46,873 bases of DNA from Bacillota bacterium (GTDB lineage Bacteria; Bacillota; Sulfobacillia; JAJYWN01): NCBI GenBank assembly GCA_021791495.1, contig JAJYWN010000030.1, positions 1 through 46,873 on the forward strand, written 5' to 3'. The notes under the pieces were generated by a model, which saw only the letters and a program-made list of their open reading frames with translations, was not told the origin of the DNA and did not search any database. This document shows positions 1-6,578 of the stretch, in pieces. Position numbers and translations under genes: made by a program. How positions within the stretch are numbered: position 1 is the stretch's first letter; every line of letters begins with the position of its first letter.

Positions 1-165
1 ACTGGCGCAGTCCAGGGTGGGGAAAACCTTGCTGAGCAGGATCATCTTCCCGCCCACGCTGGCTTCCTTCTCCACCAGCAGGACCTTATAGCCCATGTCG
101 CCCAGCTTCAGGGCGGACTCCATGCCCCCGATGCCGCTGCCGACCACCAGCATGTCGTAGTCCAT
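1..165 (-). CDS. HdrA-like FAD-dependent oxidoreductase, N-terminal part (cut by window edge)
   Basis: Only the first 55 residues lie in the window; the gene continues leftward beyond base 1. The start shows a Rossmann dinucleotide-binding fold, with [12 protein letters not shown] near residues 7-18 followed by the [13 protein letters not shown] strand that contacts the FAD ribose. PTLDC at residues 49-53 is typical of the HdrA/QmoA flavoprotein family and is not expected in generic pyridine-nucleotide oxidoreductases. HdrA proteins pass or bifurcate electrons between ferredoxin, disulfides and MvhD-type partners. The gene follows the mvhD-like gene directly on the same strand, which supports an Hdr-type complex. 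Which HdrA subtype it is, and whether it carries extra ferredoxin domains, cannot be seen. Confidence 0.8.
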   Translation of the reverse strand, partial: MDYDMLVVGSGIGGMESALKLGDMGYKVLLVEKEASVGGKMILLSKVFPTLDCAS

Positions 166-168
166 CAG

Positions 169-648
169 TTATCCCTTCCTGGTGGCGGGTCCCAGTTCAG
201 CCAGAGAAGCGGAGAACTCCCGCATGTAGTTGGTGAAAGGCTCGGCGCAGACTGAACAGATGGCGGCCATCTTCAGACGGCGCGGGTCGTGGCCGTGGTT
301 CTTCAGCAGTTCCTGCGCCTCGGCCACGATGTGGGACGTGCGTTCGGAACAGTCGGACAGCAAGGCGCACTCGTCTCCGTCGGCGGCGATGAACACCCCG
401 TCGAACCCTCGTTCGATGGCGTGCAGGACCCAGCCGGGTTTGATGCCGCTGGAGCAGGGCAGGCTGATCACGACCACGCTGGGGGAATAGTGCATGTGCG
501 AGCTCCCGGCCAGATCGATGCCGGGGTCGGAGATGTTGTTGGTGGAGAAGGCTAGGATTCTGGGGGCGAAGCCACTGGCCCCGCCATGACCCCCGCCGAG
601 AGGTCCACCGACCGGCGCGGCCGCGGTTGCTACTGCACCCGCACCCAT
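169..648 (-). CDS. MvhD/FlpD-like hydrogenase iron-sulfur subunit
   Basis: A 159-residue protein matching the MvhD/FlpD family, which carries a [2Fe-2S] centre and delivers electrons to HdrA. Family-like features are the AG-hMhYSPSVVVISLPCSSG block (Cys65), the DGVFIAADGDEC...C stretch (Cys94, Cys100) and AAICSVCAEPF (Cys131, Cys134). The usual N-terminal CxxC of MvhD (FxCNWC type) is replaced by FSTNNIS, so cluster ligation probably differs from the canonical protein. The first 30 residues are a Gly/Ala-rich tail not typical of the family. The ATG lies one base after the TusA stop and the gene ends three bases before the hdrA start, so translational coupling is likely. It probably links the sulfur carrier TusA and HdrA functionally. 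Confidence 0.8.
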   Translation of the reverse strand: MGAGAVATAAAPVGGPLGGGHGGASGFAPRILAFSTNNISDPGIDLAGSSHMHYSPSVVVISLPCSSGIKPGWVLHAIERGFDGVFIAADGDECALLSDCSERTSHIVAEAQELLKNHGHDPRRLKMAAICSVCAEPFTNYMREFSASLAELGPATRKG

Positions 649-649
649 G

Positions 650-904
650 TTACTTCAGCCTCTTGATGAACAGCTTCCAGTAGCCGGCCTCTTCCACCAC
701 GCCCAAGAACTCGTGGCCCATCTTCTTGGCCCAGGCCGGCAAGTCTTTCTGTGTGCCGGTATCGGTGGCCAGGACTTCCATAATTTCGCCGGACTTGACG
801 TCAACGATTCCCTTTTTCGCGGCCAGGATTGGTCCCGGGCAGGACGTGCCGCGGGCATCCACTACCTTCTGGGCTTTGACGGCCCTGAGCTCTTCTGGTG
901 TCAT
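650..904 (-). CDS. tusA: TusA-family sulfur carrier protein
   Basis: An 84-residue TusA/SirA/YeeD-type protein. The signature is DARGTSCPGPILAAKKGI near residues 16-33, where the Cys of CPGP is the sulfur-accepting residue; the rest (GEIMEVLATDTGTQKDLPAWAKKMGHEFLG) fits the beta-alpha-beta TusA fold. The ATG at 904 has a GGAGGAGG ribosome site about 7-8 bases upstream; longer in-frame extensions only read the arsR gene out of frame. TusA proteins carry persulfide sulfur either for tRNA thiolation or, when next to Hdr-like genes, in dissimilatory or detoxifying sulfur metabolism. The position between an arsR-type regulator and mvhD/hdrA favours the second role; that is inference from context. 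Confidence 0.88.
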   Translation of the reverse strand: MTPEELRAVKAQKVVDARGTSCPGPILAAKKGIVDVKSGEIMEVLATDTGTQKDLPAWAKKMGHEFLGVVEEAGYWKLFIKRLK

Positions 905-932
905 TCCTCTTTCCTCCTCCGGTAGTTCTGTT

Positions 933-1238
933 TCAGACCCGCGTTTCGCGGGTTCTAGTGCCTTTAGCCACTGCCAGCAGCAGTTCCAGCGCCTCCAACA
1001 CCCGGTGGTCGGCGATGGAGTAGAAGACGTTGCCTTCCTCCCGGCGGGCGGCCAGGATCCCCTTTTGCCGCATGATGCCAAGCTGGATGGAGATGTTGGC
1101 CTGCTTGCCACCAGTCTCCATGACGATATCCGTGACGCGCTTCGCTCCGCCCCTCAGGGCGCAGAGAATCCTGAGACGGGTCGGGCTCGTGAGCCCCTTC
1201 ACAAAATCGGACAGGAGTCCGCATTCAGAAGGCTGCAA
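933..1238 (-). CDS. ArsR/SmtB-family winged-helix repressor
   Basis: A 101-residue ArsR-type regulator: SPTRLRILCALRGGAKRVTDI, then a recognition helix around KQANISIQLGIMRQKGIL, then the beta-wing EEGNVFYSIAD. The TTG start at 1238 is preceded by GAGGTG at good spacing. It heads the operon with tusA, mvhD and hdrA. The protein has two Cys near the N-terminus and start of the first helix (C6, C26) and no CVC metal motif in the recognition helix, so arsenic or zinc sensing is not supported. Thiol or persulfide sensing, as known for SqrR/BigR-type members, is possible but unproven. A candidate operator sits just downstream of its promoter. Confidence 0.85.
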   Translation of the reverse strand: MQPSECGLLSDFVKGLTSPTRLRILCALRGGAKRVTDIVMETGGKQANISIQLGIMRQKGILAARREEGNVFYSIADHRVLEALELLLAVAKGTRTRETRV

Positions 1239-1283
1239 GGCTGGTCACCTCTCAGTGATGGCGGGGTTTGAGGCCTTTGAGAT

Positions 1284-1339
1284 ATTGAAACATATCAATG
1301 TCTTATCTGTACTGTAATGCACAATATGACATTCGTCAA
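1284..1339 (-). promoter_or_regulatory. Promoter and candidate operator of the arsR-tusA-mvhD-hdrA operon
   Basis: Read on the minus strand there is a -35 TTGACG (1339-1334), a 17-base spacer and a -10 TACAGT (1316-1311), 73 bases before the arsR TTG. The -35 lies inside a TGAC-attc-GTCA palindrome (1327-1338). Just downstream of the -10 an ATTGA-N6-TCAAT inverted repeat (1284-1299) sits where an autorepressor would block initiation. Box positions are read directly; operator assignment to the ArsR protein is inferred. Confidence 0.5.
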
Positions 1340-1421
1340 TACCGCTAGATGACAAATATCACTAATTGGTAAGGACATTACTCAGGAGGCAATGATACCC
1401 AAAAGAGCTTAGTCGGTGGCC

Positions 1422-1481
1422 CAAAAAAAGAAGGGGGGCCAGAACCGCGCCGGTCGGGCAACCGGTTGGGCTCTGGCCCCC
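1422..1481 (-). terminator. Rho-independent terminator after the ferredoxin-thioredoxin gene
   Basis: A 10-bp outer stem (GGGGGCCAGA at 1434-1443 with TCTGGCCCCC at 1472-1481) encloses an inner CCGGT/ACCGG hairpin. On the minus strand it is followed by a T-rich tract (complement of the seven A at 1423-1429). It lies about 95 bases past the stop of the leftward gene and also separates it from the arsR operon. Confidence 0.8.
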
Positions 1482-1577
1482 ATTGTCATGGGGGAGCGGC
1501 GGTTGGGACGTCGCGGGTGACGTTCCCAACCCCATCACCATGGATGGCGGAGTTTGCTGTGGGAGACGGCGGGCTTT

Positions 1578-2216
1578 CTAAGCGGCGCCGACCTTGGTCA
1601 TAACGTTCTTGATCTTCGTGCGCAGGGCGTCCTTCGGCAGGGCGCCGACGGCCCGTTCCACGATGCGTCCCTTGTGGAAGAAAAGCATCGTGGGGATGCT
1701 CATGATACCGAACTCCGCCGGGACCTGCTGGCACTCTTCGGTGTCCAGCTTGGCGAAGCGGAGTTGGCCGTCGAACTCGGCCGCCAGGTCCTTGAAGGTG
1801 GGAGCCAGAATGCGGCATGGGGCGCACCAAGAGGCCCAGAAGTCCACCACCACAGGCAGATCCGACTTCAGGACTTCGTCGGCGAAATTGCCGCAGTCGA
1901 CGTGGACCATGTTCGTGCCCAGTTCGTTGGGGTCACCCGGGCGCACGCCGTAACGCTGCTCCAGGAGGTCGTCTGCCGTCAGGTTGCTGCCTTCGATTTC
2001 CGTCTTGGCAGCTTCCAGGGCGGCCTCGGTGGGATAGACCTTGACCGCACCCGCGGGGCAAACCCGTTGGCAGATGCCGCAGGAAGTGCATCTAGAGTTA
2101 TCGGCGATGATCTTGCCCGCTTTGCGGTCATAGATGATGGCGTCTTTCGGGCAAACCCGGATGGCCGAACAGCCGGGCGAGTTATCGCAAACACGTTGAT
2201 CGATCAAGACAGGCAT
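1578..2216 (-). CDS. Ferredoxin-thioredoxin fusion protein
   Basis: A 212-residue two-domain protein. Residues 1-60 form a dicluster ferredoxin-like domain with Cys10, 16, 22 and then CTSCGICQRVCP (43-54); only seven Cys are present because the first motif is C-x5-C-x5-CP instead of CxxCxxCxxxCP. A linker (about 60-105) leads to a complete thioredoxin domain: VVVDFWASWCAPCR (active Cys131 and Cys134) and the cis-proline SIPTMLFF segment. The fusion suggests that ferredoxin-level electrons reach a dithiol directly; this is inferred. The ATG at 2216 has AAGGAGG 7-8 bases upstream. Upstream lie two CsoR/CstR-like palindromes, downstream a strong terminator, so it is a single-gene unit. Confidence 0.88.
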   Translation of the reverse strand: MPVLIDQRVCDNSPGCSAIRVCPKDAIIYDRKAGKIIADNSRCTSCGICQRVCPAGAVKVYPTEAALEAAKTEIEGSNLTADDLLEQRYGVRPGDPNELGTNMVHVDCGNFADEVLKSDLPVVVDFWASWCAPCRILAPTFKDLAAEFDGQLRFAKLDTEECQQVPAEFGIMSIPTMLFFHKGRIVERAVGALPKDALRTKIKNVMTKVGAA

Positions 2217-2239
2217 GGAGCAAACCTCCTTCGCGAATG

Positions 2240-2289
2240 ATACCCCCTGGGGTATATTATCTTGGTTCAGTATATACCGCGGGGAGTAT
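2240..2289 (-). promoter_or_regulatory. Two CsoR/CstR-type operator palindromes upstream of the ferredoxin-thioredoxin gene
   Basis: ATACCCC-CT-GGGGTAT (2240-2255) is a perfect 7-bp inverted repeat, and ATACCGC-GG-GGAGTAT (2274-2289) is a degenerate copy 34 bp away. The ATACCCC-N-GGGGTAT form is the recognised shape of CsoR-family sites, including CstR operators of persulfide-responsive genes. The pair lies 24-73 bases before the ATG, where it would cover the leader and promoter. No csoR/cstR gene lies in the window, so the regulator would be encoded elsewhere. Confidence 0.6.
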
Positions 2290-2430
2290 TTTGTGCAAGG
2301 CAACTTTTGCCAAGAGGGCAACGACGATTTGACCACGCGCGGGAGGGCATCCAAGGACTGGAGGACCTGACGGAGAATCTGGACGGTTAGTGAGGACGGA
2401 CCACGCAATCTAAGTCGGAGGAGTGGAAAC

Positions 2431-3276
2431 ATGGCGGCGAACGATTGGCAAGAGCTGGCCCGGGGGGTATACGCCTTGGCGACCGGTGTCAGTACGGGAC
2501 TGATCGTTTCGGATGGGCAGGCCGTGGTCGTGGATAGCTTGTGGTCTCCCAGTGATGCCAGAGAGATCCTGGCGTACCTGGAGATGAGCCACCCCGAGGC
2601 TCAGGTCAAGTGGGTCGTGAACACTCACTCGCACTGGGACCACACTTTCGGTAACCAGGCTTTCGCCGCGCCGGTGGTCGCCCAGCGGCGTGTCTACGAG
2701 GCAATGGTGACCAACCTGAGCGGCCCGTGGAGTCCGGCGGGGCTTGACCGAATGCGCCAGGAGATGGCCAATGCCCACAACCTTGAGGGGGTTCAGGTCG
2801 TTCTGCCCAGTGTGCTTTTCTACGATCAGCTTGACCTCGTCGTCGGCCGGCGTACGGTTCACCTGGCTCACTTCGGAGGGCATACTCCTGGCTCCAGTAT
2901 CGTCTTCCTACAGGAAGAGGGTATTATCTTCGCGGGCGACGATTTGGTGGTCGGGCGCTATCCCTTCATGCACCAGGCTTCAGTGGAAGAGTGGCTGGGC
3001 GCCCTGCGGGAGCTGCAGGCGATGAAGCCGAAGATTGTCGTCCCAGGTCACGGTCCTATCGTCACCGGTAGCGACATTTCCCGAGAAATAGCCAAGTTTC
3101 GACAGTACTTTGAGCAGACGATGGAAGGCGTCGAGCGACTGATGGCTGAGGGTCGGACTAAGGAAGAAGCCATGGGAAGCCCCTCCTTCCCGAAGTACTG
3201 GGAGCAGGGATACGAGCGCCTCCACCAGGCCAATATCGGCCGGGTGTGGGACGAACTGGCGGCCAAGAAACGGTAG
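2431..3276 (+). CDS. MBL-fold metallohydrolase
   Basis: A 281-residue metallo-beta-lactamase-fold hydrolase. The dinuclear metal site is complete: NTHSHWDH (His66, His68, Asp70, His71), HFGGHTPGSS (third-motif His), FAGDDLV (bridging Asp) and VPGHGP (last His). No rhodanese or flavodiiron domain is attached, so the substrate cannot be read from sequence; candidates include thioesters, lactones or other hydrolysable metabolites. The ATG has GGAGGAG nine bases upstream. It is divergent from the ferredoxin-thioredoxin gene, and the M14 peptidase starts 26 bases after its stop, so the two are probably co-transcribed. Confidence 0.87.
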   Translation: MAANDWQELARGVYALATGVSTGLIVSDGQAVVVDSLWSPSDAREILAYLEMSHPEAQVKWVVNTHSHWDHTFGNQAFAAPVVAQRRVYEAMVTNLSGPWSPAGLDRMRQEMANAHNLEGVQVVLPSVLFYDQLDLVVGRRTVHLAHFGGHTPGSSIVFLQEEGIIFAGDDLVVGRYPFMHQASVEEWLGALRELQAMKPKIVVPGHGPIVTGSDISREIAKFRQYFEQTMEGVERLMAEGRTKEEAMGSPSFPKYWEQGYERLHQANIGRVWDELAAKKR

Positions 3277-3302
3277 GAACTTGGAAGGGGAGGGGCGGCG
3301 CT

Positions 3303-5132
3303 TTGGACATCGACTTCACCCGCTACTTCAAGTACGGAGAGATTGTGGACATCCTCCGTGGTCTGGAGTCCGAGTATCCGGAACTCATGAAGGTCCTGTC
3401 GGCAGGTAAGAGCCTGGAGGGGCGGGACATTTGGTACGCGGAGATTACCAACACGCGTACCGGGCCGGCGGCGGACAAACCGGCCTACCAGATCAACGGC
3501 AACCACCACGCGGGGGAGGTCACCGGGTCTAGTGTAGCTTTGTATACCATCTGGTATCTGGTTTCGCGCTTCGGGCGCGACCGCGAGGTCACCGACCTCC
3601 TGGACACGCGGGCTTTCTATATACTACCGCGCATCGCCGTGGACGGGTCGGAACTCTATCTCACCACGCCCTACATGATCCGCAGCAGCGTCCGCCTGTA
3701 CCCCGATCCCGAAGTGGAAAAGAAGGAAGGCCTTTACCCGGACGACGTGGACGGCGACGGGCGCATCCTGCAGATGCGCGTGCCGGATCCCAACGGGGAG
3801 TGGAAGGTATCGGCGCTCGACCGGCGACTCATGGTCCGCCGCGCGCCGGATGAGAATGGAGGGGGCGGCAAAGACGGCGGGAGTGGGGCCGGCGGTGTCA
3901 CCTATTACCGCCTTTATGGCGAGGGACGGATCCGCGATTACGTGGAGGGCGGCGGGGCGCTGCGACCGGTTCCCAGCCGTTTCGGCCTGGACTTTAACCG
4001 TAATTACCCGGCTAACTGGGCTCACGAGACTAGGCAGCGCGGAGCGGGGCCCTTCCCCTTCTCCGAACCGGAAATCCGGGCCGTCGGGGAGCTTTTCATG
4101 CGGCACCGCAACATCACGGGAGCCATGTCCTACCACACCACGGGCGGGGTCTTGCTACGGCCCTTCTGCACTCAGAGCGATGACAAGATGCCGGGGCGGG
4201 ACCTCGCTGTGTACAAGGTTCTCGGTGAGCGCGGCGAGGAAATCATCGGTTACCCTTGCTGGCAGGTGTATGAGAAGTTCACCTACGACCGCGTCAGGGC
4301 GGAGGTCGGCAGCTTCCCTGAGTGGGTCTATGAGCACCTCGGCATACCGGCTTTCGAGATCGAGCTTTGGGACATGAACGGCCGTGCCGGCCTACCCAAA
4401 CGGGACACGCGACAAGCGCGGGAAGTCCCGGAGAAGGTGCGGGAGCAGGAGGCGGCCAAGCTTCTGGCCTGGAACGACCGGGAGTTGGCTGGACAAGGGT
4501 TCATCGACTGGCACCCCTTCCACCACCCGCAACTGGGCGAGGTGGAGATCGGCGGATGGGAACCCAAGTTCGTCCGCCAGAACCCGCCGGGCCGGTTCCT
4601 GCCCGAGGAGTGCCACAAGTGCTGCGTGTTCACCCTGAAGCACGCGGCGGCGTCGCCGCTGCTGCGCCTAAAGGACGTGCGGGCTACGCTGGTGGGGGCG
4701 GGCGCCATCACGACCGCGGGCGCCGGTGTGGGCGCCGGTGTGGGCGCCGGAGCGGGCGCAAATGCGGGCACCGGCGCCACCCAACTTTACAAGATCACGG
4801 CTATCCTGGAGAACCGCGGCTACCTGCCCACCAACCTGACGGACATGGCCGTGAACATCAAGGCGGCGCGGCCGGTGGTGGCTGAATTGGCGCCGGCCTC
4901 CGGGGTCAAGCTGGTATTTGGGGAGGCCCGGACCGAGACGGGTCACCTGGAGGGACGTTCGACGGCGGCCGGGTTCGGAGGCTATGGCCTGGCCGGGAAG
5001 CTTTCCGAGAAGAGGTTGGAGTGGCTGGTCCAGGCGCCGCAAGGATACCGGGGCAGGTTGGCCGGCCTTACGGTTACATCCGAAAAGGCCGGACGCGTGC
5101 GGGCGGACGTGGCAGCCGCCACTGGGGAGTAG
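3303..5132 (+). CDS. M14-family zinc carboxypeptidase, paralogue 1
   Basis: A 609-residue M14 metallocarboxypeptidase with no signal peptide. Catalytic elements in order: HHAGE (zinc ligands His69 and Glu72), LDFNRNYPANW (substrate-binding Asn-Arg), SYHTTGG (third zinc ligand), and FEIELWDM (catalytic Glu). The C-terminal 200 residues form an extra beta-type domain interrupted by a Gly/Ala-rich run (about 4690-4770) encoded by near-repeats of GGGCGCCGGTGT; a second Gly-rich loop lies near 3858-3897. TTG 3303 is preferred because AAGGGGAGGGG precedes it and the paralogues begin at the same point; an upstream in-frame start would overlap the MBL gene. It forms a run with the MBL hydrolase, a small protein and RidA. 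Two paralogues lie in the same window. Confidence 0.88.
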   Translation: MDIDFTRYFKYGEIVDILRGLESEYPELMKVLSAGKSLEGRDIWYAEITNTRTGPAADKPAYQINGNHHAGEVTGSSVALYTIWYLVSRFGRDREVTDLLDTRAFYILPRIAVDGSELYLTTPYMIRSSVRLYPDPEVEKKEGLYPDDVDGDGRILQMRVPDPNGEWKVSALDRRLMVRRAPDENGGGGKDGGSGAGGVTYYRLYGEGRIRDYVEGGGALRPVPSRFGLDFNRNYPANWAHETRQRGAGPFPFSEPEIRAVGELFMRHRNITGAMSYHTTGGVLLRPFCTQSDDKMPGRDLAVYKVLGERGEEIIGYPCWQVYEKFTYDRVRAEVGSFPEWVYEHLGIPAFEIELWDMNGRAGLPKRDTRQAREVPEKVREQEAAKLLAWNDRELAGQGFIDWHPFHHPQLGEVEIGGWEPKFVRQNPPGRFLPEECHKCCVFTLKHAAASPLLRLKDVRATLVGAGAITTAGAGVGAGVGAGAGANAGTGATQLYKITAILENRGYLPTNLTDMAVNIKAARPVVAELAPASGVKLVFGEARTETGHLEGRSTAAGFGGYGLAGKLSEKRLEWLVQAPQGYRGRLAGLTVTSEKAGRVRADVAAATGE

Positions 5133-5149
5133 TCGACGGGAGGGTAAGG

Positions 5150-5446
5150 ATGCCTAAGGTCATGTTGGATGCCGAGGCCCTGCTCAAAGCGGGGCTGGAG
5201 GAGATTACGAAGATGGTGCGGCAGGGGGCGGCGGAAGTCCCGCCCCAGCACTTCGCGGTGAGCCGGGGGCGACCGGGCTACGATTTGACACCGGCGCGGA
5301 ACCCCGAAGCCTTGGCGAAAAAGCTTCTAGAACTAGCGGAGAAGGGGGCGGCCGGTGACCGCAAAGCCGGTGAGGCCGCGTCGGCGCTGGTCCTGGGGAA
5401 CCGTCAGGCCTTCAAGTACGTGCTTTTCCGTTTCCAAAAGAGGTAA
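5150..5446 (+). CDS. Hypothetical protein, 98 aa
   Basis: A small, probably helical, soluble protein that I do not recognise. Visible features are an N-terminal amphipathic stretch (LDAEALLKAGLEEITKMV), a central HFAVSRGRPGYDLTPARNPE segment and a basic, aromatic C-terminus (FKYVLFRFQKR). No Cys and no membrane segment. ATG 5150 has GGGAGGG upstream and sits 17 bases after the M14 stop; the RidA gene follows 38 bases later. The tight spacing on both sides suggests that it belongs to the peptidase operon. Confidence 0.7.
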   Translation: MPKVMLDAEALLKAGLEEITKMVRQGAAEVPPQHFAVSRGRPGYDLTPARNPEALAKKLLELAEKGAAGDRKAGEAASALVLGNRQAFKYVLFRFQKR

Positions 5447-5484
5447 GTGGGAATGCCGATATCAGGGGAGGGTCTGATAAGGAA

Positions 5485-5946
5485 ATGAACCCGGAACAGA
5501 AGCTGAAGGAACTGGGGCTGGAACTCCCCCCGATGAGCGAGTCGCTGGGGACCTATGAGAAAGCCGTCCGGTCGGGCAACCTGCTGTTCCTTTCGGGCCA
5601 GGGCCCGCGGCGGCACGGGGAGATCGTCTACCGCGGCAAGGTGGGGCGCGAGTACACCCTGGAGGAAGGGTATGAGGCGGCCAAGTTCACCATGTTGGCG
5701 CTCCTGGCAACCTTGAAGCAGTACGCGGGTGACCTCGCGAATGTCCAGAGAGTGGTGCGCGTGGCTGGTTATGTAAACTCTACCGAAGACTTTACCCAGC
5801 ACCCCAAGGTCATCAACGGCGCCTCCGACCTCTTGGTGGCGGTGTTCGGCGACCGCGGCCGCCACGCCCGGACGGCCTTGGGAGTGGCGCAGTTGCCCAA
5901 CGGGATTCCCGTCGAGATCGAAATGATCGTAGAGCTGAGAGCCTAA
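5485..5946 (+). CDS. RidA-family (YjgF/YER057c/UK114) protein
   Basis: A 153-residue RidA-superfamily protein. RidA enzymes deaminate reactive enamine or imine intermediates from amino-acid metabolism. Family features are the N-terminal GNLLFLSGQGP strand, the central LKQYAGDLANVQRVVRVAGYVNS helix-strand, and the C-terminal ARTALGVAQLPNGIPVEIEMIVEL block, with the carboxylate-binding Arg and the trailing Glu. It is longer than the usual 125-130 residues owing to an N-terminal extension, as in the YjgH/YabJ-like subgroup. It ends the MBL-M14 run, fitting amino-acid catabolism after peptide hydrolysis. Confidence 0.88.
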   Translation: MNPEQKLKELGLELPPMSESLGTYEKAVRSGNLLFLSGQGPRRHGEIVYRGKVGREYTLEEGYEAAKFTMLALLATLKQYAGDLANVQRVVRVAGYVNSTEDFTQHPKVINGASDLLVAVFGDRGRHARTALGVAQLPNGIPVEIEMIVELRA

Positions 5947-5948
5947 AT

Positions 5949-5993
5949 GGCCGGGGGTGGGGGGTATCGTGCCTCCGCCCCCCTCCCCCCGGC
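5949..5993 (+). terminator. G/C-run hairpin after ridA, possible terminator
   Basis: GCC-GGGGG-T-GGGGGG (5950-5964) can pair with CCCCCC-T-CCCCC-GGC (5978-5993) across a 13-base loop. It starts three bases after the ridA stop. There is no U-run, so it may act only as a transcription pause or mRNA 3' stabiliser. Confidence 0.4.
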
Positions 5994-6105
5994 TCCACGT
6001 CAGATGGCAGAGGGCCTTCCCATGCCATTCTACGCTAACCCGGAAACCACTATCCTTTCCACTTCGAGCTTGGGTCTTCTGGGCCTGGGCGCTCAGCCCC
6101 CAGTT

Positions 6106-6440
6106 CCGAGCCTCCAGCTGCAGCTGCAGCTGCGGCTGATAACTTCCAGCTACGGTCGAGACCAGTTCTCCCACCGGTCAAGAGGGTCCGGGTGTCTGAG
6201 GATCCTCGAACGAAAATCGCCAAAATCTGGCGGTCTCTCATTAGCAAATCGCTAAGTTTTGTCGGTTGGCACTCTAGGACGGCGGGTTGGGGCGGTTTTC
6301 CGCAAAATTCTAGTGGGTGTCTCGTGGCCACCGATAGAATTTGGCGGAAATCGGCCTCCAATAGTCTGACAATGACAAAACCTAGCGTTTTCCCCGGGTG
6401 GGGGTGCTACGTTTTGGCGGTCCCGAAAGGCCCGTGCGCG
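6106..6440. repeat. Hairpin-rich non-coding segment with repeated GGCGG motifs
   Basis: The convergent gap between ridA (ends 5946) and capA (ends 6579) has no credible gene. It holds a CAGCTG/CTGCAG run (about 6112-6135), two hairpins with the same AAATC loop (CGCCA-AAATC-TGGCG at 6218-6232; TTAGC-AAATC-GCTAA at 6241-6255, followed by GTTTTG), a GCGG-TTTT-CCGC hairpin (6292-6303), CCGAT/ATCGG arms (6331-6354), and recurring TTTGGCGG or TTTTGGCGG boxes at about 6340 and 6413. Pattern is seen directly; function is unknown. Confidence 0.45.
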
Positions 6441-6578
6441 AATTTCGAAAATGCTCACACCCTGGTTCCTGGGGGGGAGGGCGCGCTGGGCGGCGGGAGA
6501 CTGCCGGCTGAAAAGGCGCATACCAGTGCCGGTAGCGTTATCGCAGTGGAGTTGCCGCCCGTCCGTGTGGGAGGTCGG

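Noticed and set aside
1394-1414. Six-codon leader peptide (MIPKRA) with a good ribosome site
   Set aside because: No downstream plus-strand gene follows and the next structure is a terminator for the opposite strand.
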